Of a stretch of 64,000 bases of DNA, positions 23,701-35,726 are shown piece by piece. The notes beneath the pieces were generated by a model, which ran no database searches, had not been told where the DNA came from, and saw only the letters and a program-made list of their open reading frames with translations. The stretch comes from Halorubellus salinus (GTDB lineage Archaea > Halobacteriota > Halobacteria > Halobacteriales > Natrialbaceae), in contig NZ_JAJCVI010000004.1 in NCBI RefSeq assembly GCF_020567525.1, forward strand, positions 248,001-312,000. Direction: 5' to 3'. Position numbers and translations under genes: made by a program. How positions within the stretch are numbered: position 1 is the first letter of the stretch; each line of letters starts with the position of its first letter.

Positions 23701-23803
23701 CGGACGGCGCGGTCGTAAAACGAACTAATCGTCGTAAATTCCCGTAACCTGTCTCGGGATTTAATCCCCCTCCGTTCGTTCACGGCCGAACGGGTGAACT
23801 CAG

Positions 23804-24778
23804 ATGACGGAACGTACCCTCACGCGACGGAACGCGCTGAAGACGCTCGGTGCCGCGGCCGCCGCGACGACGTTCGCGGGTGCCGCGACCGCAGCCGATA
23901 GCGACGGCACCGAGTCCGGGTGGACGACGCGAGAGTCGCCGACCGGGAGCACGCTCTACGACGTCGAGGAGACCACTGGTGGCGTGTACGCCGTCGGCGC
24001 GGGCGGGGTCGTCCTCGAACGCACGCCGAAGGGCTACGTGAAGGTGCTCGACGGCGGCCCGACCGGGAACGGGAACTCGCTGTACGGCGCGGACGTCACC
24101 GACGACGGCAAGCGCCTGTGGTTCGTCGGCTCCAGCGGTGCCATCGGCGAGTACGACGTCGAGACCGGGACGCTCCAGTCGCATTCGGCGCCGATGGACG
24201 TCACGAACAACTTCAACGACGTCTCCGTGACCGGCGAGGCCGACGAGGCGAACGTGTACGTCGCCGGCGACAGCGGGAAAATGTACTACAGCTTCGAGAA
24301 CGGCCGCAGCCAGAGCTGGGAGTACGTCACGCCCGCGAGCGGCGCGGCGATCAACGCGGTGGACTTCCACGACGCGAAGAGCGGGCACATCGTCGACGGG
24401 AACCAGACGGTGCTGTACACGCGCGACGGTGCGACCTGGGACCGCCTGGGTATCGAGAACGCGAACCACAACTTCTACGGCGTCGACGCCGTCGGCTTCG
24501 ACGACGTCTGGGTGAGCGGCGGCGGTGGCACCATCTTCCACTGGAACGGCTCCGAGTGGCTCCGCTCGGACACCGGCGACGCCGGCCAGCGCGACATCGA
24601 GGTCGCCGGCGAGGATGCAGGCTACGTCGTCGGCGGCGGCGGGAAGGTCTACGACCGCGAGAACCAGAAGTGGACCGCTGACGCGACGCCGACCGGCCAG
24701 AACCTCAAAGCCGTGGTACTGCTCGGCGGCGAATCCGCGGTCGCGGTCGGCGCCGGCGGCACCATCGTCGAGCGGTAA
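23804..24778 (+). CDS. Tat-secreted beta-propeller-like protein
   Basis: The 324-residue protein has a Tat signal (TLTRRNALKTLGAAAAATTF, cleavage after ATA near residue 31) and no lipobox, so it should be released or loosely bound. The mature part has about six blade-like repeats with a V-x-G-x-x-G-x-V/I pattern, for example YAVGAGGVVLERTPKGYV, LWFVGSSGAIGEYDVETG and VWVSGGGGTIFHWNGSEW. This resembles YCF48/BNR-type propellers of photosynthesis assembly factors and extracellular binding proteins. The ligand is unknown. A TATA-like atttaat lies about 40 bases upstream. It is monocistronic. Confidence 0.8.
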   Translation: MTERTLTRRNALKTLGAAAAATTFAGAATAADSDGTESGWTTRESPTGSTLYDVEETTGGVYAVGAGGVVLERTPKGYVKVLDGGPTGNGNSLYGADVTDDGKRLWFVGSSGAIGEYDVETGTLQSHSAPMDVTNNFNDVSVTGEADEANVYVAGDSGKMYYSFENGRSQSWEYVTPASGAAINAVDFHDAKSGHIVDGNQTVLYTRDGATWDRLGIENANHNFYGVDAVGFDDVWVSGGGGTIFHWNGSEWLRSDTGDAGQRDIEVAGEDAGYVVGGGGKVYDRENQKWTADATPTGQNLKAVVLLGGESAVAVGAGGTIVER

Positions 24779-24826
24779 CGTGCGTCGCCCGTAGCGAGAA
24801 CAGCCATCGACTGCCGCGTCGTCGCC

Positions 24827-25567
24827 TCAGTCGTCGCGGACGGCGGTGAGGATGACGATGCCCTTCTCGGCGTCCTCGACGCCGCGGTCGACGACGTCGT
24901 AGCCCAGGCGGTCGAGTTCGGCGCGCACGTCCGCTTCGGGCGCGTCGAAGTTCGCGTGCGCCTCGACGACGACGACGCGCGGTCGAACCCGAAGTCCGCG
25001 GAGGATACCGACCTCCGCGCCCTCGCAATCCATCTCCAGCACGTCGCACGTCGGGAGGTCGCGGGCGTCGACCACGGTCGCGTCCCCCGGTGGCGTGTAC
25101 GTCGACACCGCCGACCCGACGATGGCGTGCTCGACGTCGACGCGGTCCTGGACGTCGTTTATCTCCAGGGTCTCCGCGACGAGGTCGTACTGTTCCGCGC
25201 CCGCCTCGTAGGTCGTCACCGACCCGGCGTCCCCGACGCGGCGGGCCGCGACGACCGAGGACACGCCGAACCCGCCGCCGACGACGACGACGTCGTCGCC
25301 GTCGCGGACGCGCTCGCGTAACGCCGCGACGATGTCAGCCTCGTACTCCGGGAAGCGATCCGTGAGGTCGAAGAGCTTCGCGCCGCGAGCGGTGACGCCG
25401 TTGTGCGTGCTGAGCTTGTACGGCAGATGCGAGCGCACGAATCGATTGTACACCGACTGGACGGTCCCTGGACCGTCCTCGGTCGGCGAGTCCGCGGGTT
25501 CGCTGGTCGACGTGACGCGACTGGTGACGCTCCCGATCATGAACGAACGGTCGCGTCCCGACGGCAT
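24827..25567 (-). CDS. FkbM-family SAM-dependent methyltransferase
   Basis: The protein of about 246 residues has the SAM-binding motif DGDDVVVVGGGFGVSSVVAA and a post-I acidic strand (SVTTYEAGAEQYDLVAETLE). The FkbM hallmark is LPTCDVLEMDCEGAEVGILR with VVVVEAHANFDAP. Such enzymes O-methylate sugars or polyketides; in haloarchaea they often sit in surface glycan loci, but none is here. The ATG at 25567 is used; another at 25540 is equally plausible (MIGSVTSRVTSTSEPADSPT). It is flanked by a convergent secreted protein gene. Confidence 0.85.
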   Translation of the reverse strand: MPSGRDRSFMIGSVTSRVTSTSEPADSPTEDGPGTVQSVYNRFVRSHLPYKLSTHNGVTARGAKLFDLTDRFPEYEADIVAALRERVRDGDDVVVVGGGFGVSSVVAARRVGDAGSVTTYEAGAEQYDLVAETLEINDVQDRVDVEHAIVGSAVSTYTPPGDATVVDARDLPTCDVLEMDCEGAEVGILRGLRVRPRVVVVEAHANFDAPEADVRAELDRLGYDVVDRGVEDAEKGIVILTAVRDD

Positions 25568-25710
25568 CAACTCGCGTTCGTCCTCGTGCGTCGACTCGGC
25601 GCTCGTTTCGACGCTCGATACGCACGACTGCCGGGGGACACCTCGAAGAACGGGCTGGTGGGTGCTCGCGACGGCGCCCGCGAGCGGTCAGGGCGTGTGC
25701 CTCGGGGCGC

Positions 25711-26031
25711 TCAGGCGGCGAGCTCCTCGGCGACGGTCGCGGAGTCGAGGAGTGCGGGGTCGACAGACAGCACCTCTTGGCCGGAGACGAACTCCGGGAG
25801 GGAGTCGTCGGTGTAGCAGACGACGCGGACGTCCTCGTTCAGGTCCTTCGCGACGGGGATCGACGTCGCCTGCCCGACGTCCGTGAGCACGAACAGGTCG
25901 GCGTCGTGTACGCCCGCTTCCTCCAGCGCGGGCCGGTTCGCGACGTCCGGGACGACCGTGACGTCGTACCCCACCGCTTCGAGTTCACCCACGAGTTCGT
26001 GTTCGTCGACACCAGCGAAAATCGCGTGCAT
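25711..26031 (-). CDS. Conserved haloarchaeal protein (106 aa, DUF7126-like)
   Basis: The product starts MHAIFAGVDEHELVGELEAV and alternates short beta strands and helices: GYDVTVVPDVANRPALEEAG, HDADLFVLTDVGQATSIPVA and DVRVVCYTDDSLPEFVSGQE. This looks like a small Rossmann half similar to the TrkA-N fold but without the glycine motif. I recall DUF7126 proteins as neighbours of GMP synthase in haloarchaea; here guaA(B) is immediately upstream on the same strand, 106 bases away. Function unknown. Confidence 0.7.
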   Translation of the reverse strand: MHAIFAGVDEHELVGELEAVGYDVTVVPDVANRPALEEAGVHDADLFVLTDVGQATSIPVAKDLNEDVRVVCYTDDSLPEFVSGQEVLSVDPALLDSATVAEELAA

Positions 26032-26137
26032 CACGTCGATAGTGGACCCGAGACGGTATGTGCCTTTTCCCCCGCAGCGGCCGTGAGTCGCGGTCCCGTG
26101 GGACGTCCACGCTGTCCGTGAGGCCGGTCGCGAGTCG

Positions 26138-27054
26138 TTACTCGTATTCGATGGTCGCGGGCGGTTTGTGCGTGACGTCGTAGACGACGCGCGCGACGTT
26201 GTCGTGTCCGCCCGTGATGCGGGACTGGATGCGCTGGAGGGTCTCCCAGTCGATCTCCTGCGCTCTGGCGGTCATCCCGTCGCGGGATTCGACCGAGCGC
26301 ACGCTCACGACCCAGCCGTGCACGCGGTTGTCGCCTTTGACGCCCGTCGCTTTTCCGATCACCGCGGCGAGCGCCTGCCAGGGCTCGTACTCTTCGAGTT
26401 CGTCCTCGACGACGTGGTTCGCCATGCGGGCAACGTCGAGTTTCTCCTCGGTGACCTCGCCGATGATTCGCACCGCGAGTCCGGGGCCGGGGAACGGCAT
26501 GCGTTCGGCGATGATCTCCTCGAGGTCGAGGTCGCGTGCGACCTCCCGGACCTCGTCCTTGTAGAGGTCGCGCATCGGTTCGACGATGCCCTCGAAGTCC
26601 ACGACGTCCGGGAGTCCGCCGACGTTGTGGTGGCTCTTGATGGTGCCTTCGCTCTCGATGCGGTCCGGGTAGATGGTGCCCTGGACGAGGTAGTCCGCGT
26701 CCACGTCCTTCGCGACCGTCTCGAACTCGCGGATGAACTGCTCGCCGATGACGTGACGCTTCTCTTCGGGGTCGGTCACGCCCTCGAGTTCGTCGAGGAA
26801 GCGGTCCTTCGCGTCGACGATCCGGAGTGAGTCCATGTAGGAGAAGACCTCCCGGATCTGGTCGGTCTCGCCCTCGCGCATCAACCCGGTGTCGACGTAG
26901 ACGGGCGTGAGCTGGCTCCCGATCGCTTCGTACGCGAGCGCGGCGGCGGTCGAGGAGTCCACGCCACCCGAGAGTGCGATGACGGCGTTCGCGTCGCCAA
27001 CCTGACTGCTTATTTCCTCGATTTTCTCGTCGATGAAGGAGTCGACGTCCACCA

Positions 27055-27055
<1 letters not shown>
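26138..27055 (-). CDS. guaA: GMP synthase ATP-pyrophosphatase subunit
   Basis: The 305-residue protein is the ATP-PPase half of archaeal two-subunit GMP synthase, converting XMP to GMP with ammonia from a separate glutaminase subunit, which is not in this window. The PP-loop is [20 protein letters not shown]. Other hallmarks are [58 protein letters not shown] and the C-terminal dimerisation domain ending TRHKPP-like ([16 protein letters not shown]). Its ATG overlaps the pyrG stop (TGATG), so the two are an operon of the final steps of GTP and CTP synthesis. Confidence 0.95.
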
Positions 27056-29478
<2,423 letters not shown>

Positions 29479-30552
29479 TCAGTCGTCGTCCGCGACGCCG
29501 CCGCCCGACGACCCCCCGCCGTCGTCGACGTGCTCGAGCGGCGCGCTCTGCCAGTACTCGTGGGTGTCGTCCGTGCGGAAGCACGCCGCGTCGTGGTTCG
29601 CGCCGACGTCGTAGTCCGGCGGCAACTCCCGCTTGCAGGCCTCCCTGGCGTGCGGGCATCGCGTGTGGAACCGACAGCCACTCGGCGGGTTCCGCGGCGA
29701 CGGCACGTCGCCCTCGAGGGTGCCGCCGCGACGCCCGTACTCCTCGACGCTCGCGCGCGGCACGCTGTCCAGGAGCGCCTGCGTGTACGGATGCTGTGGG
29801 TCCTCGAATATCTCGTCGACCGGTCCGGTCTCCACGACCTTCCCGAGGTACATCACCGCGACGCGGTCCGAGATGTGCCGGACGACGCTCAGGTCGTGTG
29901 CGACGAACAGGTACGTGAGCCCGAAGTCGTCTTGGAGGTCCTCGAGGAGGTTCAGGACCTGCGCCTGCACGCTCACGTCGAGCGCGCTCACGGGTTCGTC
30001 GAGCACGATGAACTCGGGGTCGAGCGCGAGCGCTCGCGCGATACCGATGCGCTGGCGCTGCCCGCCGGAGAACTCGTGGGGGTACCGGTCGACCTGCCGC
30101 GCCGACAGCCCGACGCGCTCCAGGAGCTCCTTCGCGCGAGCGGTGCGTTCCGCGCTGTCCGCGAGCCCGTGGATGCGGAGGCCCTCGGTGACGATCTCGC
30201 CGACCGTCATCCGCGGGTCGAGGCTCGAGAACGGGTCCTGGAAGACGATCTGGGCGTCCTGCCGGAACTGCGTTCGCTCCCGCGAGGTCATCTCGAAGAC
30301 GTCGTCGCCGTCGAACCGAACCGAGCCACCGGTCGCCTCGCGGAGCGCGAGCAGCGTCTCGCTCGTCGTCGACTTCCCACAGCCGGACTCGCCGACGAGC
30401 CCGAGCGTCTCCCCGCGCTGCACGTCGAAGGACACGCCGTCGACGGCCCGTACCGCGCTGGGCTCCCGCCCGAGCAGGCGGTCGAACAGCGTGTCGTTCT
30501 CGAAGTAGTACTTCTCGAGGTCCTCGACCTCGACGAGGGCGTCGTCAGTCAT
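29479..30552 (-). CDS. Dipeptide/oligopeptide ABC transporter ATP-binding protein (DppF/OppF-like)
   Basis: The protein of about 357 residues is the second ATPase of a peptide importer. It has Walker A ([20 protein letters not shown]), Q-loop [17 protein letters not shown], signature [20 protein letters not shown] and Walker B ([17 protein letters not shown]). The C-terminal oligo_HPY region follows ([20 protein letters not shown]) with Cys residues in [20 protein letters not shown]. The ATG at 30552 overlaps the stop of the preceding ATPase gene (ATGACTGA). It is the last gene of the five-gene operon running from 35695. Confidence 0.95.
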   Translation of the reverse strand: MTDDALVEVEDLEKYYFENDTLFDRLLGREPSAVRAVDGVSFDVQRGETLGLVGESGCGKSTTSETLLALREATGGSVRFDGDDVFEMTSRERTQFRQDAQIVFQDPFSSLDPRMTVGEIVTEGLRIHGLADSAERTARAKELLERVGLSARQVDRYPHEFSGGQRQRIGIARALALDPEFIVLDEPVSALDVSVQAQVLNLLEDLQDDFGLTYLFVAHDLSVVRHISDRVAVMYLGKVVETGPVDEIFEDPQHPYTQALLDSVPRASVEEYGRRGGTLEGDVPSPRNPPSGCRFHTRCPHAREACKRELPPDYDVGANHDAACFRTDDTHEYWQSAPLEHVDDGGGSSGGGVADDD

Positions 30553-31864
30553 CGGCGGCACCTCCCTCGGCGGGCGCGTCCGTCGCCTCGGGGTCTTCCT
30601 CGAAGTAATCGTCGGGGAGCGCGGTCGCCGGGTCGTACTCGCCGTCGGCGAGCACGCACCGCGCGGTGTGGTCGGGGTCGCCGTCGACCGGGCGTTCGGC
30701 CGGACGTTCCAGACAGGCCTCCATCGCCTTCGGGCAGCGGTCCGCGAAGTAACAGCGGTCGGGCATCTCGCTGTCGACGAGGTTCGGGACGTTCCCCTCG
30801 ATGGGCTGGAGTCGCGGCGCCGGGTCCTCGACGTCCGGGATCGAGCCCAGTAACCCCTGCGTGTACGGATGCGTCGGTTGCTCGAAGACGTCCGCGAGCG
30901 ATCCGCGTTCGACGACCTCGCCGGCGTACATCACGCCGACGCGGTCGCACATCCGCGCGATGACGCCGAGGTCGTGCGTGATGAGGACGACGCTCATCCC
31001 GCGGTCGCGCTGGATGTCCCGCAGCAGGTCCAGTATCTGGGCCTGGATGGTGACGTCGAGCGCCGTCGTCGGCTCGTCCGCGAACAGGACGTCGGGTTCG
31101 CCGGCGAGCGCCTGCGCGACCATCGCCCGCTGGAGCATCCCGCCCGAGAACTGGTGGGGGTACTCGTCGGCGCGCTCCACCGGGTCGGGGATACCGACCT
31201 GCTCCAAGAGTTCGATGGCGCGCTCGCGGCTCGCGTCGCTCGTGTACTCGCGGCCGGGGACGAGCGTGTCGACGATGAGCTTCCCGAGCCCGTACCCCTG
31301 GGTTCGCGAGCGCGTGCTCCGGGGGTTCGCGGACGCGCGCCGCTGCACCTCGACCGCTTCGGCGATCTGTTCGCCGACCGTCAACGACGGGTTGAAGCTG
31401 CTCATCGGGTCCTGGAAGATCATGCTGAACTTCGGGCCCCGCAGCGACCGCCGGACGCCCTTCGGGAGCCGTCGGAGGTCGACGAAGTCGCCGTCGACCG
31501 CGTCGGGCGTGCGCTCGCGGAACTCCTCGGCGAGGTCGGGTTCCCGGAGCCATACCTCGCCGTCGGTGACGCGTCCGGGCGACTCGATGAGGTCGATCGC
31601 CGACAGCGCCGTCACGGACTTCCCGGAGCCGGACTCGCCGACGATACCGAGTATCTCGTCCTCGCGGACGTCGAAGCTCACGGACTCCACGGCGTTCACC
31701 TGGCCCTCCTCCGTGAAGAACCGCGTCGTGAGGTTCTCGACGCGCAGGCGGTCGCGCTCGTGGCCGGTATCCCGGTGCGCTCGCGGGCTGGCGTCGCGCT
31801 CCCGGGTGGAGTCCCGCCCCGCGTTCGGCGTGACGTCGCGCTCGCCGGGTGATTCGCGGCTCAT
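30545..31864 (-). CDS. Dipeptide/oligopeptide ABC transporter ATP-binding protein (DppD/OppD-like)
   Basis: The 439-residue ATPase has a longer, charged head (residues 1-40) that may be partly dispensable. Key motifs are [60 protein letters not shown] and [20 protein letters not shown]. The C-terminal region has four Cys ([17 protein letters not shown] and ARCVLADG) in the arrangement that holds an iron-sulphur cluster in studied DppD proteins; that role here is inference. A linker of about 45 residues between the Q-loop and the signature is longer than usual. The ATG overlaps the permease stop by 4 nt. Confidence 0.95.
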   Translation of the reverse strand: MSRESPGERDVTPNAGRDSTRERDASPRAHRDTGHERDRLRVENLTTRFFTEEGQVNAVESVSFDVREDEILGIVGESGSGKSVTALSAIDLIESPGRVTDGEVWLREPDLAEEFRERTPDAVDGDFVDLRRLPKGVRRSLRGPKFSMIFQDPMSSFNPSLTVGEQIAEAVEVQRRASANPRSTRSRTQGYGLGKLIVDTLVPGREYTSDASRERAIELLEQVGIPDPVERADEYPHQFSGGMLQRAMVAQALAGEPDVLFADEPTTALDVTIQAQILDLLRDIQRDRGMSVVLITHDLGVIARMCDRVGVMYAGEVVERGSLADVFEQPTHPYTQGLLGSIPDVEDPAPRLQPIEGNVPNLVDSEMPDRCYFADRCPKAMEACLERPAERPVDGDPDHTARCVLADGEYDPATALPDDYFEEDPEATDAPAEGGAADD

Positions 31865-32991
31865 ACGCCACCCTCCCCCTCGATACCGGGGTCGAGCGCG
31901 TCCCTGAGCCAGTCACCGACGAGGTTCAGGCCGACGACCGTGATGACGATCGCCAGCCCCGGCATCGCCGCGATCCACCACGCGGTCGACTGGTACTGGC
32001 GGCCGAGCGCGATGTCGAACCCCCAGGAGACGTTCGCCGACGAGAACCCGAGGAACGACAGCGCGCTCTCCAGGAGGATGATGGCCGCTATCTGGATGGT
32101 GCCGAGCACGAGGATGGGCGTGATGGCGTTCGGGAGGACGTGCCGGGCCAGTATCTTCGCGTCGCTCGCACCGAGTGCGCGAGCGGCCTTCACGTACGAC
32201 TGCTCGCGCAAGCTGAGGGCTTCGCCGCGCGCGACCCGCGCGAACCACACCCAGTTGACGAGCGCGACGACCACGATGATGGTGCCCGGCAGCGTCGTGG
32301 TCTCTGGCATCCCCGTCGGGAGCCCGATTGCGGACCGAACCGCTTCCGAGAGCCCGCTCTGGACGAACGGGTCGGGGATGGACTGTTCGAGCGAATCCCC
32401 GAGCACGCCGATGAGCGCGATGGCGAGGACGATGGAGGGGAACGCGAGCATCACGTCCGCGCTCCGCATCAGGACGTCGTCGACCTTCCCGCGGTAGTAG
32501 CCGGCGACGAGCCCGACGCTGACGCCGACGAACATCGCGAGCGCCGTCCCGAGGAACCCGACGAGCAACGACACCCTGGCGCCGTATATCAGTCGGGAGA
32601 GGATGTCGCGGCCGTTCCCGTCGGTCCCGAGCGGGTGCGCTATCGTCGCGTTCTCGTAGACGGTCCGGTTCTCCGTGAGTATCTCGCCGTCCTCGAAGAC
32701 GACGCTCCCGTTCTCCTGCACCGGGACCTCCTGGACCGTCGCCTTCGTGAAGCCGAGCGGCGGGAGGCGTGCCTCCTCTAAGTTCTGCGTGCCCGGTTTG
32801 TCTGGCGCGACCAGTGGCGCGAACACCGCCACCAGGAGCACGATGACGACGACGACGATGCCGACCTTCGCCAGGGCGTTCCGGTTCAGGCCGCGCTTCA
32901 GGCTCCGGACGGTGCGTGGCGACACCAGCCCACGCAGGCCGTCACCGAAGGGAAGCCTCGCGAACAGCCAGCCGAACAGTTCCGAGATCAT
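31861..32991 (-). CDS. Dipeptide/oligopeptide ABC transporter permease (DppC/OppC-like)
   Basis: The 376-residue permease starts MISELFGWLFARLPFGDGLR. The first helix is at about residues 42-64 (VGIVVVVIVLLVAVFAPLVA), then an external domain of about 75 residues, then five helices. The binding-protein-dependent transport EAA loop is YVKAARALGASDAKILARHV followed by LPNAITPILVLGTIQIAAII. It pairs with the DppB-like protein to form the membrane channel. The start codon region is triplicated upstream (32979-33037). Confidence 0.94.
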   Translation of the reverse strand: MISELFGWLFARLPFGDGLRGLVSPRTVRSLKRGLNRNALAKVGIVVVVIVLLVAVFAPLVAPDKPGTQNLEEARLPPLGFTKATVQEVPVQENGSVVFEDGEILTENRTVYENATIAHPLGTDGNGRDILSRLIYGARVSLLVGFLGTALAMFVGVSVGLVAGYYRGKVDDVLMRSADVMLAFPSIVLAIALIGVLGDSLEQSIPDPFVQSGLSEAVRSAIGLPTGMPETTTLPGTIIVVVALVNWVWFARVARGEALSLREQSYVKAARALGASDAKILARHVLPNAITPILVLGTIQIAAIILLESALSFLGFSSANVSWGFDIALGRQYQSTAWWIAAMPGLAIVITVVGLNLVGDWLRDALDPGIEGEGGV

Positions 32992-33037
32992 ACGTGGAGT
33001 AGTTCCGATATCATGCGTGGCGTAGTTCCGCGTTCAT
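32979..33037. repeat. 22-23 bp tandem array copying the dppC-like start region
   Basis: The plus-strand segments agttccgagatcatacgtgg (32979), agttccgatatcatgcgtgg (33001) and agttccgcgttcat (33024) are near-copies. On the minus strand each contains an ATG followed by a CGGAACT-like sequence. The middle ATG opens a nine-codon reading whose TGA overlaps the true start codon of the dppC-like gene. Confidence 0.75.
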
Positions 33038-34035
33038 CCGTCGAACCCCACCCGCGGGTTCACGTACGAGTACAGCGTGTCGACGACGATGTTCACCACG
33101 ACGAACCCGACGGAGATGACGATGAGCGACCCCTGCACCATCGGCCAGTCCCGCGAGTTGATGCTGTTGATGAGCACCTGCCCGAGTCCCGGCCAGTCGA
33201 AGACGAATTCCGTGATGACCGCGCCGCCGATAAGCGTCCCGAGCTGGAGGCCGACGACGGTGATGATGGGGATGAGCGTGTTCCGGAGGACGTGCCGGTA
33301 GCGCACGAGCGACTCCGGGAGGCCCTTCGCTCGCGACGCCCGGACGTACGTCTTCCCGAGTTCGTCGAGCATCCCGCTGCGCGTCAATCGCGTGATGAGC
33401 GCCGTGAAGTACGTCCCGAGCGTGATCGCGGGGAGCGTGATGTACCACAGCCACGTCACGAACCCGGCCCCGGCTGCCTCGAGCTCTCCCGAGAACAGGA
33501 AGGTGAGGACGGCCGGGAGGCCGATGGCGCGCTGGCTCGTCGGGAACCAGTTCAGCTGGACGGAGAGGATGATGATGAGCATCACGCCCAGCCAGAAGTT
33601 CGGCGTGCTGATGCCGGCGAGCGAGAACAGGGTCGCGCCGTAGTCCGGCGCCTCGTGGCGGTTCGTCGCGCTGACGACGCCGAGCGGGATGGCGATGATG
33701 ACCGCGACGACGGTCGCCGCGACCGCGAGTTCGAGCGTCGCTGGGATGGACCGCGCGACGCGCGCGGTGACCTCGGTGCCCGTCGTCAGGGACGTGCCGA
33801 GGTCGCCGACGGGGATGCCGCTGATGAACTCCCAGTACTGGACGTGTAGCGGCTCGTCGAGCCCGAGGTCCGCGACGACCTGCCGTCTGACCTCCGGGTC
33901 GACGTCCGGCGGCAGCAGGACGTTCGCGGGGTCACCGGGCGCGATGACGCGCAGCCCGAACACGATGGTGACGACGCCCCAGACCACGAACGCGCCCTGC
34001 AACAGTCGCTTCGTCAGGAACCGAGCGAACGACAT
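33034..34035 (-). CDS. Dipeptide/oligopeptide ABC transporter permease (DppB/OppB-like)
   Basis: The 333-residue permease has the characteristic DppB N-terminus: RFLTKRLLQGAFVVWGVVTI, then VIAPGDPANVLLPPDVDPEV and DLGLDEPLHVQYWEFISGIP. Six helices are visible. The EAA loop is YVRASRAKGLPESLVRYRHV followed by LRNTLIPIITVVGLQLGTLI. It begins four bases after the stop of the substrate-binding protein gene. Confidence 0.95.
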   Translation of the reverse strand: MSFARFLTKRLLQGAFVVWGVVTIVFGLRVIAPGDPANVLLPPDVDPEVRRQVVADLGLDEPLHVQYWEFISGIPVGDLGTSLTTGTEVTARVARSIPATLELAVAATVVAVIIAIPLGVVSATNRHEAPDYGATLFSLAGISTPNFWLGVMLIIILSVQLNWFPTSQRAIGLPAVLTFLFSGELEAAGAGFVTWLWYITLPAITLGTYFTALITRLTRSGMLDELGKTYVRASRAKGLPESLVRYRHVLRNTLIPIITVVGLQLGTLIGGAVITEFVFDWPGLGQVLINSINSRDWPMVQGSLIVISVGFVVVNIVVDTLYSYVNPRVGFDG

Positions 34036-34039
34036 CGAG

Positions 34040-35695
34040 TTACTCGGCGGGGCTCATCGCGTAGGCGTCGATGCGCTCGTCCGACCGGGGCTCCCAGTCG
34101 ACGCGAGAGCTGACGCCGTAGACGCTGAACTGCTGGTTGAGGAAGATCCACGGCGCTTCCTCGTGCGCGAGCGCGTTCGCCTCCTCGAGCGCGCTGATGC
34201 GTTCGTCGCCCGTCGAGTTCCCGGCGGTCTCGAGCAGCGAGTCGAACTCGTCGTTGCTCCAGGACGTCAGCGCGCCGTTCGTCGACAGGAGCGCGGTCAT
34301 GACGAGCGCGCCCTCGAACGTCGCTTCGCCCCACCCGATGAGGTACCACGGCGGTTTGTCCTCGATGTTCCCGGTGAGGAGTTCGTCGACGAGCGACCCG
34401 AAGTCGCGCTGGTTGACGGTCGCAGTGACGTTCGGGAGTTCGTCGATGTAGCCCGCGACCGCTTGCGCAATCTCGAGGTCCTTCAGGTACCGGCCGACGG
34501 GCGTGTTCAGTTCGATTTCGACGCCGGCGTGCCCGGATTCCTCGACGAGGCGTTCGGCTTCGTCGGGGTCGTAGGGGTACGGGTCGACGTCGTCGTTGTG
34601 CCCGACGAACTCCGGCAGCGTCGGCTGCCCGGTCTGCGCACCGAACCCGCCGAGGACGTTCGAGACGATGCTCTCCAGGTCGATGGCGTAGTTCATCGCC
34701 TGCCGGAACTGCTTCGAGGAGAACGGTTCGACGTCGTACCGCATCGCGTTGTAGATGATGCGCGTGCTCGGCGCGGCGGCGACGCTCCCGGCGTCGCTGT
34801 TGTTGATGCGGTTGACCTCCTGCGGTGGGACGTTCACGATGACGTCGGTCTCGCCCTGGAGGAGCTGGTTGACGCGCGTACTGGACTCGCTCGCGGCCTC
34901 GAACGTGAGTTCGGAGACCTGCGCGGGGTCGTCCCAGTACTCCTCGTAGCGCGTGAGGACGACCTGTTCGTCCTGCGTGTAGCTGTCGAGCTGGAACGGC
35001 CCGGTGCCGTTCATCTGCTGGCCGATCTCGGACTTCGACCGTTCCTCGACCCAGGACTGCTGCATGATGTCGCAGTACGTCGCGAACTCGCTGAACACGA
35101 TGGGGTTGAGGCCGTCGAGCTCGACGCGCACCGTCGTCTCGTCGACCGCTTCCGCGCCGCTGACGCCCGCGAGCTGGTCGCTCTGCGGGCTCGCGAACCC
35201 GACGGACTCGTCGACGATGCGGTTGATGCTGTAGGCCGCGTCCGCGGCGACGAACGTATCGCCGTTGTGGAACGTGACGTCCTCGCGCAGCTGGAACTCG
35301 GCGGCTGCTTCGCCCTCGACGCGCGACCAGTCGGTCGCGAGCGCGGGCTGGGCTGCGCCCTCGGCGTCGCGCGTGATGAGGCCCTCGTAGGCGTGCAGCA
35401 TCACGACGTCCGTCGGCGTCTCGCGGTGGTCGTGTGGGTCGAGCCCGGAGGGCATGTTCCCCTGCGTGACGCTGACGGGGAAGTCCGGGAGGTCCATCCC
35501 GTCGTCGCCGTCGCCGCCGTCGCCGCCGTCGCCGCCGTCGCCGCCGTCGCCGCCGTCGCCGCCGTCGCCGCCCGTGGTGGTGTCCTCGCCGCCCTCGTCG
35601 TCGTTCCCTCCCAGGCAGCCGGCGAGTGCCGCCGCAACCGCGGTGCCGCCCGCGTACTTCAGGAAGTCGCGCCTTCGGGTGTCATTCTCTGGCAT
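34040..35695 (-). CDS. Peptide ABC transporter substrate-binding lipoprotein (DppA/OppA-like, SBP_bac_5)
   Basis: The 551-residue protein is a Tat-exported lipoprotein: TRRRDFLKYAGGTAVAAALA then GCLGG with the lipid-anchored Cys. A stalk of seven GGD units follows. The SBP family 5 domain shows LPDFPVSVTQGNMPSGLDPH, REDVTFHNGDTFVAADAAYS and SKQFRQAMNYAIDLESIVSN. It captures peptides or related solutes and delivers them to the two permeases. It is the first gene of the operon, with a clear TATA box at 35719-35726 giving a leaderless transcript. The start MPENDTRRRD is chosen because it follows that box. Confidence 0.95.
   Translation of the reverse strand: MPENDTRRRDFLKYAGGTAVAAALAGCLGGNDDEGGEDTTTGGDGGDGGDGGDGGDGGDGGDGDDGMDLPDFPVSVTQGNMPSGLDPHDHRETPTDVVMLHAYEGLITRDAEGAAQPALATDWSRVEGEAAAEFQLREDVTFHNGDTFVAADAAYSINRIVDESVGFASPQSDQLAGVSGAEAVDETTVRVELDGLNPIVFSEFATYCDIMQQSWVEERSKSEIGQQMNGTGPFQLDSYTQDEQVVLTRYEEYWDDPAQVSELTFEAASESSTRVNQLLQGETDVIVNVPPQEVNRINNSDAGSVAAAPSTRIIYNAMRYDVEPFSSKQFRQAMNYAIDLESIVSNVLGGFGAQTGQPTLPEFVGHNDDVDPYPYDPDEAERLVEESGHAGVEIELNTPVGRYLKDLEIAQAVAGYIDELPNVTATVNQRDFGSLVDELLTGNIEDKPPWYLIGWGEATFEGALVMTALLSTNGALTSWSNDEFDSLLETAGNSTGDERISALEEANALAHEEAPWIFLNQQFSVYGVSSRVDWEPRSDERIDAYAMSPAE
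35505..35574. repeat. 9-bp microsatellite encoding the GGD stalk
   Basis: About seven consecutive 9-base units (gccgccgtc on the plus strand) encode Gly-Gly-Asp repeats between the lipobox and the binding domain. The units are perfectly identical at DNA level, so copy number is probably unstable. Confidence 0.85.
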
Positions 35696-35718
35696 GTCCC
35701 GTACTACCGACGACACGG

Positions 35719-35726
35719 ATATAAAA
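35719..35726 (-). promoter_or_regulatory. TATA box of the peptide transporter operon
   Basis: On the minus strand TTTTATAT lies 24-31 bases upstream of the ATG at 35695. It is the best TATA match in the window and implies a leaderless mRNA for the five-gene operon. Confidence 0.7.

Larger units (their letters stand above)
23357..23803. other. Long spacer with GC-rich hairpins and a promoter
   Basis: This 447-base region holds no convincing gene. Positions about 23450-23640 are purine-rich and full of short inverted repeats, including CCCCG-AG-CGGGG near 23537 and GGAGGC-TTCC-GCCTCC at 23597-23612. A tandem gtgaacggt element lies at 23673-23700 and a TATA-like atttaat at about 23760, upstream of the Tat protein gene. 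An unannotated RNA is possible but not shown. Confidence 0.45.

Noticed and set aside
30720-31864. Fusion or pseudogene in the OppD-like ATPase because of its long head and linker
   Set aside because: All ATPase motifs are in one frame and in the right order; extra charged segments are common in haloarchaeal proteins.
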